The notes under the pieces are model-generated. The model made no database searches and was not told the DNA's origin. It saw only the letters and a list, made by a program, of their open reading frames with translations. Shown one piece after another: positions 7,067 to 15,889 of a DNA stretch of 23,210 nucleotides. The stretch is from Strigomonas culicis (lineage: Eukaryota; Euglenozoa; Kinetoplastea; Trypanosomatida; Trypanosomatidae), in NCBI GenBank assembly GCA_000482145.1, contig AUXH01000293.1, positions 1 to 23,210 on the forward strand, in the 5' to 3' direction. The position numbers were made by a program, and so were the translations under genes. Position 1 is the first letter of the stretch. Each line of letters begins with the position of its first letter.

Positions 7067-7541
7067 AAGGCCAATCTGTGTTATGATAAAAACGAAAAAA
7101 AATCTAACGAAAGAAAAATGAAAACAAAAAGTTATAAAAAAAAAGGACTAAACTCTAAGTACCCACAAAACAGAGAGGGCAGAGTGTCAGAGAGAGGGAA
7201 GAGAGGCATGCGCATCGGGTACAATACCATTATTTCAGGTGCTATCCAGGTGTTGGCATTTTACTCTCTCAGTTCTTTGAGATACGCGTATGTCTTTCTT
7301 CCTTGTTCGTTTGTTTGAGGGGGTGATTGTATATATGTATATACATATACATATACATATGTGTGTGTGTGTGTGTGTGTGTATGGATTTGTATCAATGC
7401 GTTGTTGGAGGAGAGCATTACGTCCAGTCAACACGTATCTACATGATAGGTGCGCAACTACGAACAGTTGCACAGCAAGAATATAATACAGTAACAGAAA
7501 GTACAATTCAACCGGAAAAAAAACCCAAAAAAAAACTGCAG
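7067..7541 (-). other. Intergenic region with TG/TA microsatellite
   Basis: It holds the A-rich plus-strand stretch that forms the pyrimidine leader of the thioredoxin-fold gene (about 7088-7145), and a compound repeat at 7329-7382: (TATACA)n followed by (TG)11. No gene is seen. Confidence 0.6.
7329..7382. repeat. Compound microsatellite (TATACA)n-(TG)n
   Basis: Alternating TATACA units run to about 7358 and are followed by uninterrupted TG dinucleotides to 7382. It lies in the 3' UTR/intergenic part of the zinc-ribbon gene transcript. Confidence 0.9.
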
Positions 7542-8012
7542 TCATACCTTTGCGCCGCAGGTCGCACAGAAAAAGGCGCCCGACCGTGTTGTCGAGCGGC
7601 ACTTCGCACACAACGGCTGGCCCGTCTCCTCGCGGTAGCCTGTGATAGGCGGCAGGGTCACAGGCTCGCGCGTCAGCGGCGCGGGCTTGGGGGGAGACAC
7701 CACCGCGGGGCCGACACTACTGTGCACCGTGACGGGTGTGCTGCGCCCGCTGGTGCTGAGAGACACACGGTCCAGGCCGCGGCTGAACCGCGCCGCCGAC
7801 CCCACGCGCGGCGTTCGCGGACGCGCAGGCATCTTGACGTCCGCCCCTTGGCACATAGGACTATCCGCGTGTGGCGCCCGCTCCGCTGATGGCTCTAGTG
7901 TTGGCGACGGGAAGACGATGTGCTGGGCCTCGCCCCACTCCGCCTGAAGACTAGAGAGACGGCTCTCCAAGGTGTGCGTCGATAAGCAAGCTTCATTATC
8001 GTCAGCGCTCAT
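7542..8012 (-). CDS. Small protein with C-terminal zinc ribbon, function unknown
   Basis: A 156-residue protein starting at ATG 8012-8010 (MSADDNEACLST). The longer frame upstream is a hydrophobic translation of the pyrimidine leader and is rejected. Residues ~12-30 could form a short helix. The middle is Pro/Ser/Arg-rich and probably disordered. The last 22 residues carry two CxxC pairs, C135-x2-C138 and C149-x2-C152, in the arrangement of a treble-clef/zinc-ribbon half as found at the ends of adaptor and ubiquitin-type proteins. I do not recognise orthologues, and the function is unknown. Confidence 0.7.
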   Translation of the reverse strand: MSADDNEACLSTHTLESRLSSLQAEWGEAQHIVFPSPTLEPSAERAPHADSPMCQGADVKMPARPRTPRVGSAARFSRGLDRVSLSTSGRSTPVTVHSSVGPAVVSPPKPAPLTREPVTLPPITGYREETGQPLCAKCRSTTRSGAFFCATCGAKV

Positions 8013-8552
8013 GCTTCCTGCATCTATATATAAAACGAACCACAAGAATATAAATGAAACTGCAGTGGCAACCTGCACGTCGAGCGTCAACAAAAGGAGA
8101 GAGAAGAGAGAACAAGAGAGAAGCGTATAGAGAGGCAAAGCAAACCACAACCACTAAAAGGTACAAGCAATTATCGTTAAGAGATGCATTATGTGACACG
8201 TAGAATGCGGAAACAGAAAATTCAAAAATGAAAAAAATGACAATTAGAGAGAAAAGGAGAAGAAAAAAGTCCTACGAGGTAGCTTACTAGTTATAAAGGT
8301 TACAGTAACCAATGAAGAAACAAAATGAACAAAAAAAAAGCACCAACGGCACACATACGCATACACACCCAAATGTTTTATCAGTAATTATGCATCAATT
8401 TCGATATGATTTTCACTTTTTCTTCTAAAGAAAATGAACCTTTTTATTATTGTACTTTTCCCTCTCCCTCCCACTTTCCCTCACACTCTCCTAAAGGGGG
8501 GTGGGGGTGGAGAGAAAGGGAGGAGGAAAATGAAACAGATACGAAAAAAGAA
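8013..8552 (-). other. Intergenic region
   Basis: A 540-bp AT-rich spacer. The plus-strand purine-rich stretch at about 8093-8128 (gagagaagagagaacaag) is a pyrimidine tract on the minus strand for the zinc-ribbon gene. The rest appears to be the 3' UTR of the V-ATPase gene. No gene is seen. Confidence 0.55.
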
Positions 8553-9203
8553 TTATGCGCTAGACTCAGGGTTGAACAGGTGGTAGCGCACAGTGGGGAG
8601 CTGCTCCTCGAAGCAGTTTTTCGTGCGGTACGAAAGCGTGTTGTCGCAGACGATGCGGCCGTCGGTGGAGACCACGACTACGCCACCCCACTTCTCGTCC
8701 GAGTTGAGGTGGTCCTTGCCCACCTGGATCGTGATCGGCGTGCCGTTCTTCTGCTTGTACCACGCCTGCAGCTCCTGGAGCATGCCGGACACCTCCTTCA
8801 CGTCCTCCTGCCTGCAGTTGACCACCGCATCGCCGCGGATGGCCAGCAGCGACTGGTGGATCAGGCCGATGAGGAGCTTCTTGTAGCTGCTAGGGTTGGA
8901 CACCAGCAGCGCCACCTTCTTGTGCGCCTCCTCCTGCAGCCGCTCCATGATCCGCGCGCGCTCCTCCATGACACGCATGCGCTGAGACTTGGAGTAGTTC
9001 GCGCGCGCCACACGGCGGTCCACGTCGGCCTGGGTCTTCTTCTTCTCCGCGTTCGCGCGGATCTTGTCCTTCTCAGCCTCCACCAGACGCATCCGCTCCA
9101 CGTCGTACTCCTCCTGGGCCGCCGCATCGAGCTCCTCGGCCTTCTCCTGCGCCTCGCGCTCGATGAAATCAATCATCGACTGGATCTGACGGGCTTCGCT
9201 CAT
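8553..9203 (-). CDS. V-type proton ATPase subunit E
   Basis: The 216-residue protein is a peripheral-stalk subunit of the V1 sector, which couples ATP hydrolysis to proton pumping into acidic organelles. Residues ~1-115 form one long charged coiled-coil helix typical of subunit E (MSEARQIQSMIDFIEREAQE). The C-terminal globular part carries the family signature GGVVVVSTDGRIVCDNTLSYR (173-193) followed by LPTVRYHLF (202-210). The length matches the family (about 210-230). The ATG at 9203-9201 is chosen because the family begins at this point and upstream sequence is leader; an AG (CTTAG) lies about 30 nt upstream in minus sense. Confidence 0.95.
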   Translation of the reverse strand: MSEARQIQSMIDFIEREAQEKAEELDAAAQEEYDVERMRLVEAEKDKIRANAEKKKTQADVDRRVARANYSKSQRMRVMEERARIMERLQEEAHKKVALLVSNPSSYKKLLIGLIHQSLLAIRGDAVVNCRQEDVKEVSGMLQELQAWYKQKNGTPITIQVGKDHLNSDEKWGGVVVVSTDGRIVCDNTLSYRTKNCFEEQLPTVRYHLFNPESSA

Positions 9204-9636
9204 CGTGGGAAGGATGGGAAAGGGAACGGAAACTAAGAAAAACTGTAGATGATGAAGATAAAAGCTGGAAGTGCAAACCAGGACAGAAAGGGGGAGAAGC
9301 GAGTTGCGTGCAATAGAGTGACACATAAAGGGAGAGCCCGTGCGGAAATAAAATGAGAGTCGCGTGAAGAAAGGTGTCGCATAAAACAATAGTAGTATTT
9401 AGATATCTGTAATACGGAGAGAAAGTGATAGTAATTATTTCGCTTTGTAAAGATTATGATTTCATTTAATGGAATTATTTTTTGACGGTGTCGCTGCTTT
9501 CAAGTTCCCTTCTAGGATTGTTCTTGTTATTGTCCGTTTTGAGCTTAATTACCAGTTCCTTGTGTTCCTATGCATGCGTGGACTCGTGTACCACCACATG
9601 CCGATACCGCACCGTTGCGAGAGGACGCCACCACCT
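9204..9636 (-). other. Intergenic region
   Basis: It contains the V-ATPase leader (purine-rich plus strand at about 9205-9300) and the 3' UTR of the small membrane-protein gene. No gene is seen. Confidence 0.55.
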
Positions 9637-9978
9637 TCAGAAAGCAGGTGCCACCTTTGCCTGCCAAACTGCAAGAAAGAGCAGCGGTGCGCACACGGGT
9701 AGGATATGCCGTCGCCAGAGGCCGTAGCGCCCGTAGTGAGCGGTGACGAGCATCGCATAGAGCGACCAGCCGCTGAACACCGTAAGTCGACTAGACGCCG
9801 GGACGTCACAGAAGGGCAGCACCGCCGCCGAGCACGTCGCACCTATAATGAGAAGATAGTTTTGAAATGTTGTAAACCAGTGGATTCCCTCTCCGGATGA
9901 GAAGAAAACATAAAAGCACATGCACCAGCTGGCCACGCCATAGACCCAGAAGAAGAAGACCGCGACGTCTACAAGCAT
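9637..9978 (-). CDS. Small multi-pass membrane protein, function unknown
   Basis: The 113-residue version begins at ATG 9978-9976 (MLVDVAVFFFWVYGVASW). Four hydrophobic segments are visible at about 5-26, 35-55, 60-78 and 84-101, ending WQAKVAPAF. The frame stays open upstream, with ATGs at 10104 and 10134 that would add 42 or 52 residues. I prefer 9978 because a strong minus-sense pyrimidine tract (10086-10050) and an AG at about 10028 lie between those ATGs and this one, and because third-position GC is low upstream and rises sharply after 9978. The upstream residues ALFAATRALGLSLLGV could still be a further TM segment, so the start is uncertain. I recognise no family. Confidence 0.5.
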   Translation of the reverse strand: MLVDVAVFFFWVYGVASWCMCFYVFFSSGEGIHWFTTFQNYLLIIGATCSAAVLPFCDVPASSRLTVFSGWSLYAMLVTAHYGRYGLWRRHILPVCAPLLFLAVWQAKVAPAF

Positions 9979-10027
9979 TCTCGTCTGCACTGTGTCTGGC
10001 ACCCCAAGCAAAGACAGTCCTAGTGCT

Positions 10028-10086
10028 CTTGTGGCAGCAAATAATGCCCCAAGAGAGAGAGAGAGAAAGCGAGGGAAAGAGAGAGG
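10028..10086 (-). promoter_or_regulatory. Trans-splice acceptor for the small membrane-protein gene
   Basis: The plus strand at 10050-10086 is a GA-rich run, giving a C/T tract in minus sense. The first AGs after it are at about 10029-10026, and the first ATG is at 9978, giving a 5' UTR of about 50 nt. Confidence 0.5.
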
Positions 10087-10242
10087 TACAACTCTTGTGG
10101 GCATAGGCAACGGATCACATCCAGAAGATTGCATACTTCTTTTGTGTGTGTGTGTATACTTTTGTTTATTGTACAGAATAAAACTACAAAAGCAATACCA
10201 GCAAGTCGGCTTTCTTCGCAATGACAAAAAAAAAAAATCCAC

Positions 10243-11325
10243 TTACAGTCCCATCTCATCCAAAACGTCGCGCGCCCGCTTAAAGCATACCGTGTGGATC
10301 AATGTTTCCTGTCGAGGCTTGCCCTTGTATCCGGTTAGCACCTTGCGCCGCTCCGAGGCATCTCCTCTCCAGTACCGTCGCAGTACCTCCAGTGCATCCC
10401 GGTCCGTCGCCTCGGAGGGCAAGTCGCTCGCTACAGAAAACCCTGTGAAGCACTCCGCCTCCGGCGACGCGGGACTGCTCTCCCCCCACGGCTCGCACAC
10501 CCGCTCACAGGCCATGTCGGTCAGCGGCACAAAGGGTCGCCCCGCGAAGAAGAACAACGCTTGGGCTCTGTGGGGTGCCGCGTCGCCCTCGATGGCCTGC
10601 AGCACCTCCTCCATGTCCACCTCCGGCGGGGCGGCCACGGCCACCGTGCCTCGCGGCAGCGCGCTGGTGGAGGCGGCGTTGATGGCCGCCAGGCTGTCCT
10701 TCGGTGGCGCCACGATGTGCTCAGCCTCAATCTGCCGCACGTCGTCCTCCAGGAATGTGCGCGCAAAGCAGAAGTACTTCCGCACCACAGACTCCCAAAA
10801 GGACTTTCGCGTCTCCTCACTCGTGACGCGTCGCGTGAAGATGAGAGCGAGAATAGGGACCTGTCGCAAAATGTCGCTCTCCATCTGTTCCGTGATGGGG
10901 AGCAGCTGAAGTGACTGTCGATCGACGAGCGACTCGAGCGCCCCGAGGGACTGCACGACCCCGCGAAACGACTGGTCGCGCAGTATCTCGTCCAGTTCCT
11001 CCTTGCCAATGATCCCTGCATCGACGGTAGAGTCCAACACCGTGGCAGCAACCCACTTTTCGTTGTCTTCGTCCGCATCTGGGGACTGGCTTTTCACAAT
11101 GAGGTCAATGAACTGTTCACGGGACTCGCCGTTTTCAAATACTATCATATAGGATTCATCCGTCGTCATTTTTGCGACGCGATCATCCTTCTTGGAGCGA
11201 AGGAGCTGCTTGATGTGCTCTGTGCGCAGTTGAAGTGAAGGCGCGTCGGCCGCCTCCGCGGTGAAGACAACAAGCGCTCCCTCGACGTCAAGGCTACCAC
11301 TCACTTTATTCAGCACGACCTTCAT
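10243..11325 (-). CDS. TFIIH core subunit p62/TFB1-like
   Basis: A 360-residue protein that I read as a divergent TFIIH p62/TFB1. Residues ~1-80 look like the PH domain of that family: strand-rich GALVVFTAEA (16-25), a middle with RSKKDDRVAKM, and ESYMIVFENGESREQFIDLI, which parallels the p62 PH core ending in a helix. A BSD-type motif, SFWESVVRKYF (175-185), has the conserved Phe-Trp and Tyr-Phe pairs. TFIIH acts in promoter opening and nucleotide excision repair in the nucleus; in trypanosomatids it serves the spliced-leader RNA promoters. The protein is shorter than human p62 (about 550), with a diverged C-terminus. The assignment rests on motif order rather than an alignment, so another PH-BSD protein remains possible. 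Confidence 0.65.
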   Translation of the reverse strand: MKVVLNKVSGSLDVEGALVVFTAEAADAPSLQLRTEHIKQLLRSKKDDRVAKMTTDESYMIVFENGESREQFIDLIVKSQSPDADEDNEKWVAATVLDSTVDAGIIGKEELDEILRDQSFRGVVQSLGALESLVDRQSLQLLPITEQMESDILRQVPILALIFTRRVTSEETRKSFWESVVRKYFCFARTFLEDDVRQIEAEHIVAPPKDSLAAINAASTSALPRGTVAVAAPPEVDMEEVLQAIEGDAAPHRAQALFFFAGRPFVPLTDMACERVCEPWGESSPASPEAECFTGFSVASDLPSEATDRDALEVLRRYWRGDASERRKVLTGYKGKPRQETLIHTVCFKRARDVLDEMGL

Positions 11326-11696
11326 CTCTGTTGTTCAATGGACAAAAGGTGAAAGAAAGAAAGGTGAAGTGATCGCAAAAAGCGAAAGAGGAGGTGTGTG
11401 TGGTGGGGGGGGGGAGAAGTAGTGGTTCGTGATTAGTAAAAAATACATTCCAGTCAAGGAGAAAGGAGCAAGCAACTCTTCTTTTATTTATGTGTTTGCC
11501 TCAGCTTTGCTCTTGTTGTGCGTGTGCAATTGCTTCTTTGCTTTTTATGTGGTTTACATGATAAAAGGAAAAAAGAAAAAGCACTATGTACATTCACAAG
11601 CGTAAGAATAAAACAACGTCAGTGTTGTTCGTAGGACGCGGAAACGGTGTTTTTTTTTTTTGTGTGTGTGTGTTTCAAATTGAAAGCATCGCCATT
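11326..11696 (-). other. Intergenic region
   Basis: Purine-rich plus strand at 11343-11430, including a run of ten G, forms the leader tract of the TFB1-like gene. T-rich and TG-rich stretches at about 11650-11675 lie just past the CFAP161-like stop. No gene is seen. Confidence 0.55.
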
Positions 11697-13385
11697 TTAG
11701 ATCCGGCGGGAAACGGTGAACTCCTTTATATCCTTCACACCGGCCTGTATCAGCACCTGCTTCACGTCCCCTCTATCAGCCGTGTTGAGCACGAGCGTGT
11801 CAGGAAGCCTAACCGTCTCGGAGGAGCCGTCTGCGTGCGAAACGGTCACGACACGCATGGGGTCGCCACGGCGGTAGGCATCTGTCTCGGGAATCATCCA
11901 GCAACCACCGAGCAGCGCAAAGAACCGTGCGTCATCCAGGATGGACGGTGAGATATCGTTGTAGTATTCGATAAATTCATTAATGGTTACAGTCCCTAGT
12001 TTCGAGTTCACACGACTTGGCCAGCTGTTCTCGAAGTCGAAGACAGCCTCCTCCGGCAGGATGAGCCCGTCACGTACATCAGGGTGCGCGCAAACATTTT
12101 CGCGATAGAGATTGAACATGTCCTTGTACTCGACCGAGCCCTGGCCCTCCACCACGAGCTGCTGGAAGGTGAGCGCGACGGCATTCATGCGGTCCTGCGG
12201 CATGTTGCCCCGCAGCTCAGCAAGGAACTCCTGGGCGCTAACGGTCTTGTTCCCCGTGTGGTCCATCCGCTTCATGACCATGTCGAGCTCCAGCGAGGTC
12301 AGCGCGACGCCGAGCCTGCTGATGTGCTGCGCCAGCTGCCCGCGCGTGAGGCACGTGATGCGGTGCTCGCAGCACGCGACGCCCAGCGCGATGGCGAGCG
12401 AGCGGAAGCCGAGGCGGCCGCCCAGCGCCAGCGCCTTCTCGCGGATGCGGTCGAACACGTCCAGCACGCTCGCCTCCTGCGACACCTTGGCCGTGCGCGT
12501 CTGGCTCAGGGACGCGCGCAGCGTGGGGCCCGGCGCCGCCCCGGTGGAGGTGAAGCAGAACATGTTCTCCTCCTTGGTGATGACGGCAGCCGTGGACCTA
12601 CCGAAGGACTCCTTCACGTAGCTACACGCTACTTTCTTCTCCATGCCGAAGGAGGTGCGCTGCGCCGCGTCGGAGCAGCCCAGCGGCATGTTGGTGATGG
12701 AGTGCAGGAGACTCACCGCCGCGCCCAAGCACACCGGCGCGCCGTCCAGAACGTGGTCGCGGCTCTGGTGCGGCCGCCCGACGATGAACACATTGTCGGC
12801 GGACGCCGCGTAGGAGGCCGTGGCCGACTGCGCCTCGGAGGCGCGCTGGCCAGACGCGAGCGCCGAGTGCACGTAGAGGAACCCGTCCGCGCTGGCCAGC
12901 TCGTTGCTGATGCGGACGCGCTGGCCGTAGTGGAGCACATCCGCCTCCTTGAGGGTATGGTTGAAGGCCTTGTTGTTGCCATCTTCGCACCGCTGCACCG
13001 TCCACGTGTTGCGCACCTGCGGGGTCAGCGTGCCCGTCGCGCTGAGCGTGATTGTCTGCGTCGGCCCCTGCGGCGCGTCCAGCGCCAGGGCGCACTTGGT
13101 CTTTTGGTTCACGATGAGCAGCGGCTCGCCGAAGCGCACCACGCCGTCCTTCGCGCTCGACAGCGTCGTGGGCTGCTGCAGCTGCGCCTTCAGAGCCTCC
13201 GCCGCGGCCGCGTCGGTGCGGCCGGACGCCGCGGCTGAGATGCCCCTCCTGCTCGCCTCCGCATTTGCCTTCTGCGCGCGGTAGAGCGAGACGTGGTCCT
13301 CCTTGGCGCACTGCTCCTCGTACCAGTTCCCCACTAGCACGCCGGGAGAGTATTTTTGGGCGTTGCACGTTCTACCTTCCAGCAT
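11697..13385 (-). CDS. CFAP161-like protein fused to calcyphosine-like EF-hand domain (axonemal)
   Basis: The 562-residue protein has two recognisable halves. Residues ~12-290 resemble CFAP161, a doublet-microtubule inner protein: SPGVLVGNWYEEQ (13-25), then a basic helical stretch and SSAKDGVVRFGEPLLIVN (76-93), matching the CFAP161 opening. Residues ~305-500 resemble calcyphosine/CAPSL EF-hand proteins: a start like the RxxALxLGG element (314-323), an EF-loop DHTGNKTVSAQE (375-386) with mostly standard ligand positions, a degenerate second loop, and TVTINEFIEYYNDISPSI (465-482) preceding a final helix with Trp (W496). The C-terminal ~60 residues are unassigned. Location in flagellar doublets is inferred from the family. 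ATG 13385-13383 is the first after an AG at 13431-13430. Confidence 0.8.
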   Translation of the reverse strand: MLEGRTCNAQKYSPGVLVGNWYEEQCAKEDHVSLYRAQKANAEASRRGISAAASGRTDAAAAEALKAQLQQPTTLSSAKDGVVRFGEPLLIVNQKTKCALALDAPQGPTQTITLSATGTLTPQVRNTWTVQRCEDGNNKAFNHTLKEADVLHYGQRVRISNELASADGFLYVHSALASGQRASEAQSATASYAASADNVFIVGRPHQSRDHVLDGAPVCLGAAVSLLHSITNMPLGCSDAAQRTSFGMEKKVACSYVKESFGRSTAAVITKEENMFCFTSTGAAPGPTLRASLSQTRTAKVSQEASVLDVFDRIREKALALGGRLGFRSLAIALGVACCEHRITCLTRGQLAQHISRLGVALTSLELDMVMKRMDHTGNKTVSAQEFLAELRGNMPQDRMNAVALTFQQLVVEGQGSVEYKDMFNLYRENVCAHPDVRDGLILPEEAVFDFENSWPSRVNSKLGTVTINEFIEYYNDISPSILDDARFFALLGGCWMIPETDAYRRGDPMRVVTVSHADGSSETVRLPDTLVLNTADRGDVKQVLIQAGVKDIKEFTVSRRI

Positions 13386-13429
13386 CTTTTCAGAAATGAA
13401 ATAGGACGAAAAGAAAGGGGGAAAAAAAG

Positions 13430-13470
13430 CTGAGTAAAGAAAAAGAAGAGGAGAGGGAAAAAAAACAAAT
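13430..13470 (-). promoter_or_regulatory. Trans-splice acceptor for the CFAP161-like gene
   Basis: In minus sense a C/T-rich tract (about 13470-13435) ends in CTCAG at 13430. This gives a 5' UTR of about 44 nt, itself pyrimidine-rich, before ATG 13385. Confidence 0.5.
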
Positions 13471-13655
13471 AGAATAGTGGTGTGAGAGAGAGAATCAGTG
13501 AACTATACTGATACCGAGGTCTAGTGTCTCACAACATGTAACACTGCGATTCGACAAGATCATGTAAGGGAACGGATGTGTTAATGGCAGTAACCTTCAT
13601 TGTTAGTAACCTTATGCTCCTTGTTGAAGAGGAAGTGGAAAGGGAAAGGAAAGAA

Positions 13656-14255
13656 CTAGTTGAGCTTTCCGCACTCCACTACTTTCACTACTTCGGCTGG
13701 CTGACCCGAGATGGACACGGGAAGAGCCTCGATCTCTTTAATCACATCCCAGCCCTCCGCCACACGCCCGAAGCAGATGCACGTGCCGTCTAGGTGGTGA
13801 GCACTCTCCGCGGTAACTATAAAAAACTGTGATCCATTCAGGTGAGGCGCGCTCACCGCGGTCCCCAGCAGGCCCCGCTCGGCGAACTGGGACTGCTGCA
13901 CCTCCTCCGGCGCGTCGAAGGTCTCGCCGTACACGGACAGCTGCTCCGTGCCCGCGCCGCTGACAATATCGCCGCCCTGCACCAGAAAGCCCTTCACGAC
14001 GCGGTGAAAGGTGGTGCCTTGGTACGTCAGCTGCGGGAGAAACTGGTCGCCGAAGGACGGGTCGCCGAGCCCCTCGACGCTAGGCGAGTGCGGCAAGACG
14101 TTCTCCCCACTGCACAGCTTCGCAAAGTTCTCGCACGCGACGGGGCACTTCTTCGAGAAAAGCTCAAAGGTCACGCGACGAGGGGCGCGGCTGCCGATGG
14201 CAATGTCCATAAAGGCGTGCCCAGCCGCGAGTCTACGGGCTGAAAAGTGAAACAT
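13656..14255 (-). CDS. Cyclophilin-type peptidyl-prolyl cis-trans isomerase, divergent
   Basis: A 199-residue single-domain cyclophilin that isomerises peptidyl-prolyl bonds. The catalytic and proline-pocket residues are present: R85, F90 and Q93 in FHRVVKGFLVQGGD (83-96), and Q143 and F145 in NGSQFFIVT (140-148). Other usual pocket residues differ. The position of human CypA Trp121 is His (H154, in AHHLDG), CypA Asn102 is not conserved and CypA His126 is Cys. Trp-to-His is known from Cyp40 and goes with weak cyclosporin A binding. A short N-terminal extension (MFHFSARRLAAGHAF) is basic and hydrophobic and could be a weak mitochondrial signal; a second Met lies at residue 16. The pyrimidine leader upstream is weak. 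Confidence 0.93.
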   Translation of the reverse strand: MFHFSARRLAAGHAFMDIAIGSRAPRRVTFELFSKKCPVACENFAKLCSGENVLPHSPSVEGLGDPSFGDQFLPQLTYQGTTFHRVVKGFLVQGGDIVSGAGTEQLSVYGETFDAPEEVQQSQFAERGLLGTAVSAPHLNGSQFFIVTAESAHHLDGTCICFGRVAEGWDVIKEIEALPVSISGQPAEVVKVVECGKLN

Positions 14256-14710
14256 AGACGGAACTTGTATTTAAGTGCACAGCTGAACGTGAAGACCAGA
14301 ACAGGAGGAGGCAAAGGAGCATATGCACGGGTACAGCAACAGAAGAATCAGAATAGTAAGTGTAGCACGCAGCAGCAGTCATTGCGAACGCGAAGCATAC
14401 AGTGGATTAAAAAAAAAAAATGTGTATAAAACTCGAGTAATGTTTACAAGGTCCAAGCCAACAGCACGTAGCAAAGAAAAACATCTATGGGATAGATACT
14501 CTATGGATCTCCTTACTTCAAAACAATGAAGAGGGGTGTTTCTATGAATATGATATGTATGGAAAGAGGGGGAAAAAAAAGTGTGGTTACGGAGAAAAAA
14601 AAAACTAGCGCGCACACGAAAGCAATTGCATGTATGAGATAATGTATATAGAGAGAGGGGAGGGAGCAACGCGCGTACGCGCAGCTCTGTTGACGCAACG
14701 GCACCAGAGG
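14256..14710 (-). other. Intergenic region
   Basis: A 455-bp AT-rich spacer with A-runs at about 14409-14420, 14571-14580 and 14596-14605 (T-runs in minus sense). No gene is seen. Confidence 0.55.
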
Positions 14711-15373
14711 TTAGAAGATCACTTCCTGTGCGTACTCCGAGACGGCGTCCGACTGCATGGCGCCGCTGAGGATAGAGTCGACGAGGCTGCCGGACCCCGC
14801 GTACATCTCGCACCCCGGCTCGCCCAGGACCTCGTGCCAGTTATCCCACTCGCAGAAGGGGCTGCCGATCACACACCACGCCGGCTGCAGCGTCGCAAGG
14901 TCCGCGCTGCGGACGGCGGCGAGCTCCTCCAGCGTGTGCGCGTAGACCTGCCTCGGCCGGCCGCCGAGCTGGCAGCCGACCAGATGGTTGGTGTGCACCA
15001 GCAGCGACTTGGCCACGGAGAGGCGCGCAGGGCCCAGCTTCACAAAGCCCCGCCGCGAGAGCCCCGCGAGCACCCGGCGGGCACCGGGGGCGGACCTGCT
15101 GCCGGCCGCGGCCGACACGGCCTGGCGGCAGCCGCTCAGCTGCATCCCGACGAGCTGGCCCTCCGGGCGCCGCGCCAGCAGCAGCACCGGCCGCTCGGCG
15201 CCCTTGCCGCGGAGGCGCAGGAAGTTGGGCTCCTGCTCCAACGTCGGCGCGGGCTGTGCGATGGGGCGCGTGTGGGCGTACGCGGGCATGGGCGCCGTCA
15301 GCGCTGCCGCCTTGTGGAGATGCGCAAAGTTAATGACGGCCTCGTAAGCCCACGCAAGTTTTGCGTTCGACAT
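14711..15373 (-). CDS. Hypothetical protein, function unknown
   Basis: A 220-residue protein starting MSNAKLAWAYEAVINF (ATG 15373-15371), with consistent GC-rich third positions across its length, as in neighbouring genes. It is rich in Ala, Leu, Arg and Gly, has no signal peptide, TM segment or recognisable catalytic motif, and carries a Trp/Cys cluster near residues 166-188 (AWCVIGSPFCEWDNW). The A/L-rich basic N-terminus could be a weak targeting signal. I cannot assign a family. Confidence 0.75.
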   Translation of the reverse strand: MSNAKLAWAYEAVINFAHLHKAAALTAPMPAYAHTRPIAQPAPTLEQEPNFLRLRGKGAERPVLLLARRPEGQLVGMQLSGCRQAVSAAAGSRSAPGARRVLAGLSRRGFVKLGPARLSVAKSLLVHTNHLVGCQLGGRPRQVYAHTLEELAAVRSADLATLQPAWCVIGSPFCEWDNWHEVLGEPGCEMYAGSGSLVDSILSGAMQSDAVSEYAQEVIF

Positions 15374-15889
15374 GGTTTATGATTCTATGTAAGTACTTAT
15401 GCGTGCGTCTGATATATAAAAGAAAAAGTAGAGAGAGAGGGGAGCAAAGGGAGCGAATGAAGACGTGGGGATGTGATATAAAACGTGTTGCTAAAAAGTA
15501 CACACATTGAAACGTGTAGATGCAGTATCCATTCTGAAGCACGATACACTTCCCAGCGAACAGCACAAGAAAAAAGAAACACAGAAACAAGTGCGAAGAG
15601 AAAAATGTATAAAAATGCAAGCTAGCAAACAGGTACTACGAAGAGTTGAAAGGCAAAAACAAAAATGCATACAGTTAACAATGAAAGATGTACAAAAACG
15701 CCAAGAACAGGTCATATCAACAACGATGAAACACTCAGTTAGACAGAAATGTGTGTTTTTTTTTCTTTTAAGAAAGAGAAAAGCGATAGGTCCCATTACG
15801 AAGCATACTCCATGCAACTTGTTTAGGTGTAACTTGATTTCTCTCTCTATTTACTTGTTTGTTTGTTTCTTTCATCCACCGTCGAGTAT
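15374..15889 (-). other. Intergenic region
   Basis: A 516-bp AT-rich spacer. Plus-strand purine runs at about 15420-15460 form the pyrimidine tract of the hypothetical gene at 14711-15373. The remainder is the 3' UTR of the ArfGAP gene. No gene is seen. Confidence 0.55.

Noticed and set aside
12084..13238. 384-codon plus-strand frame opposite the CFAP161-like gene
   Set aside because: Antisense shadow of a GC-rich coding sequence; Arg/Ala-rich, no domain, and on the wrong strand for the directional cluster.
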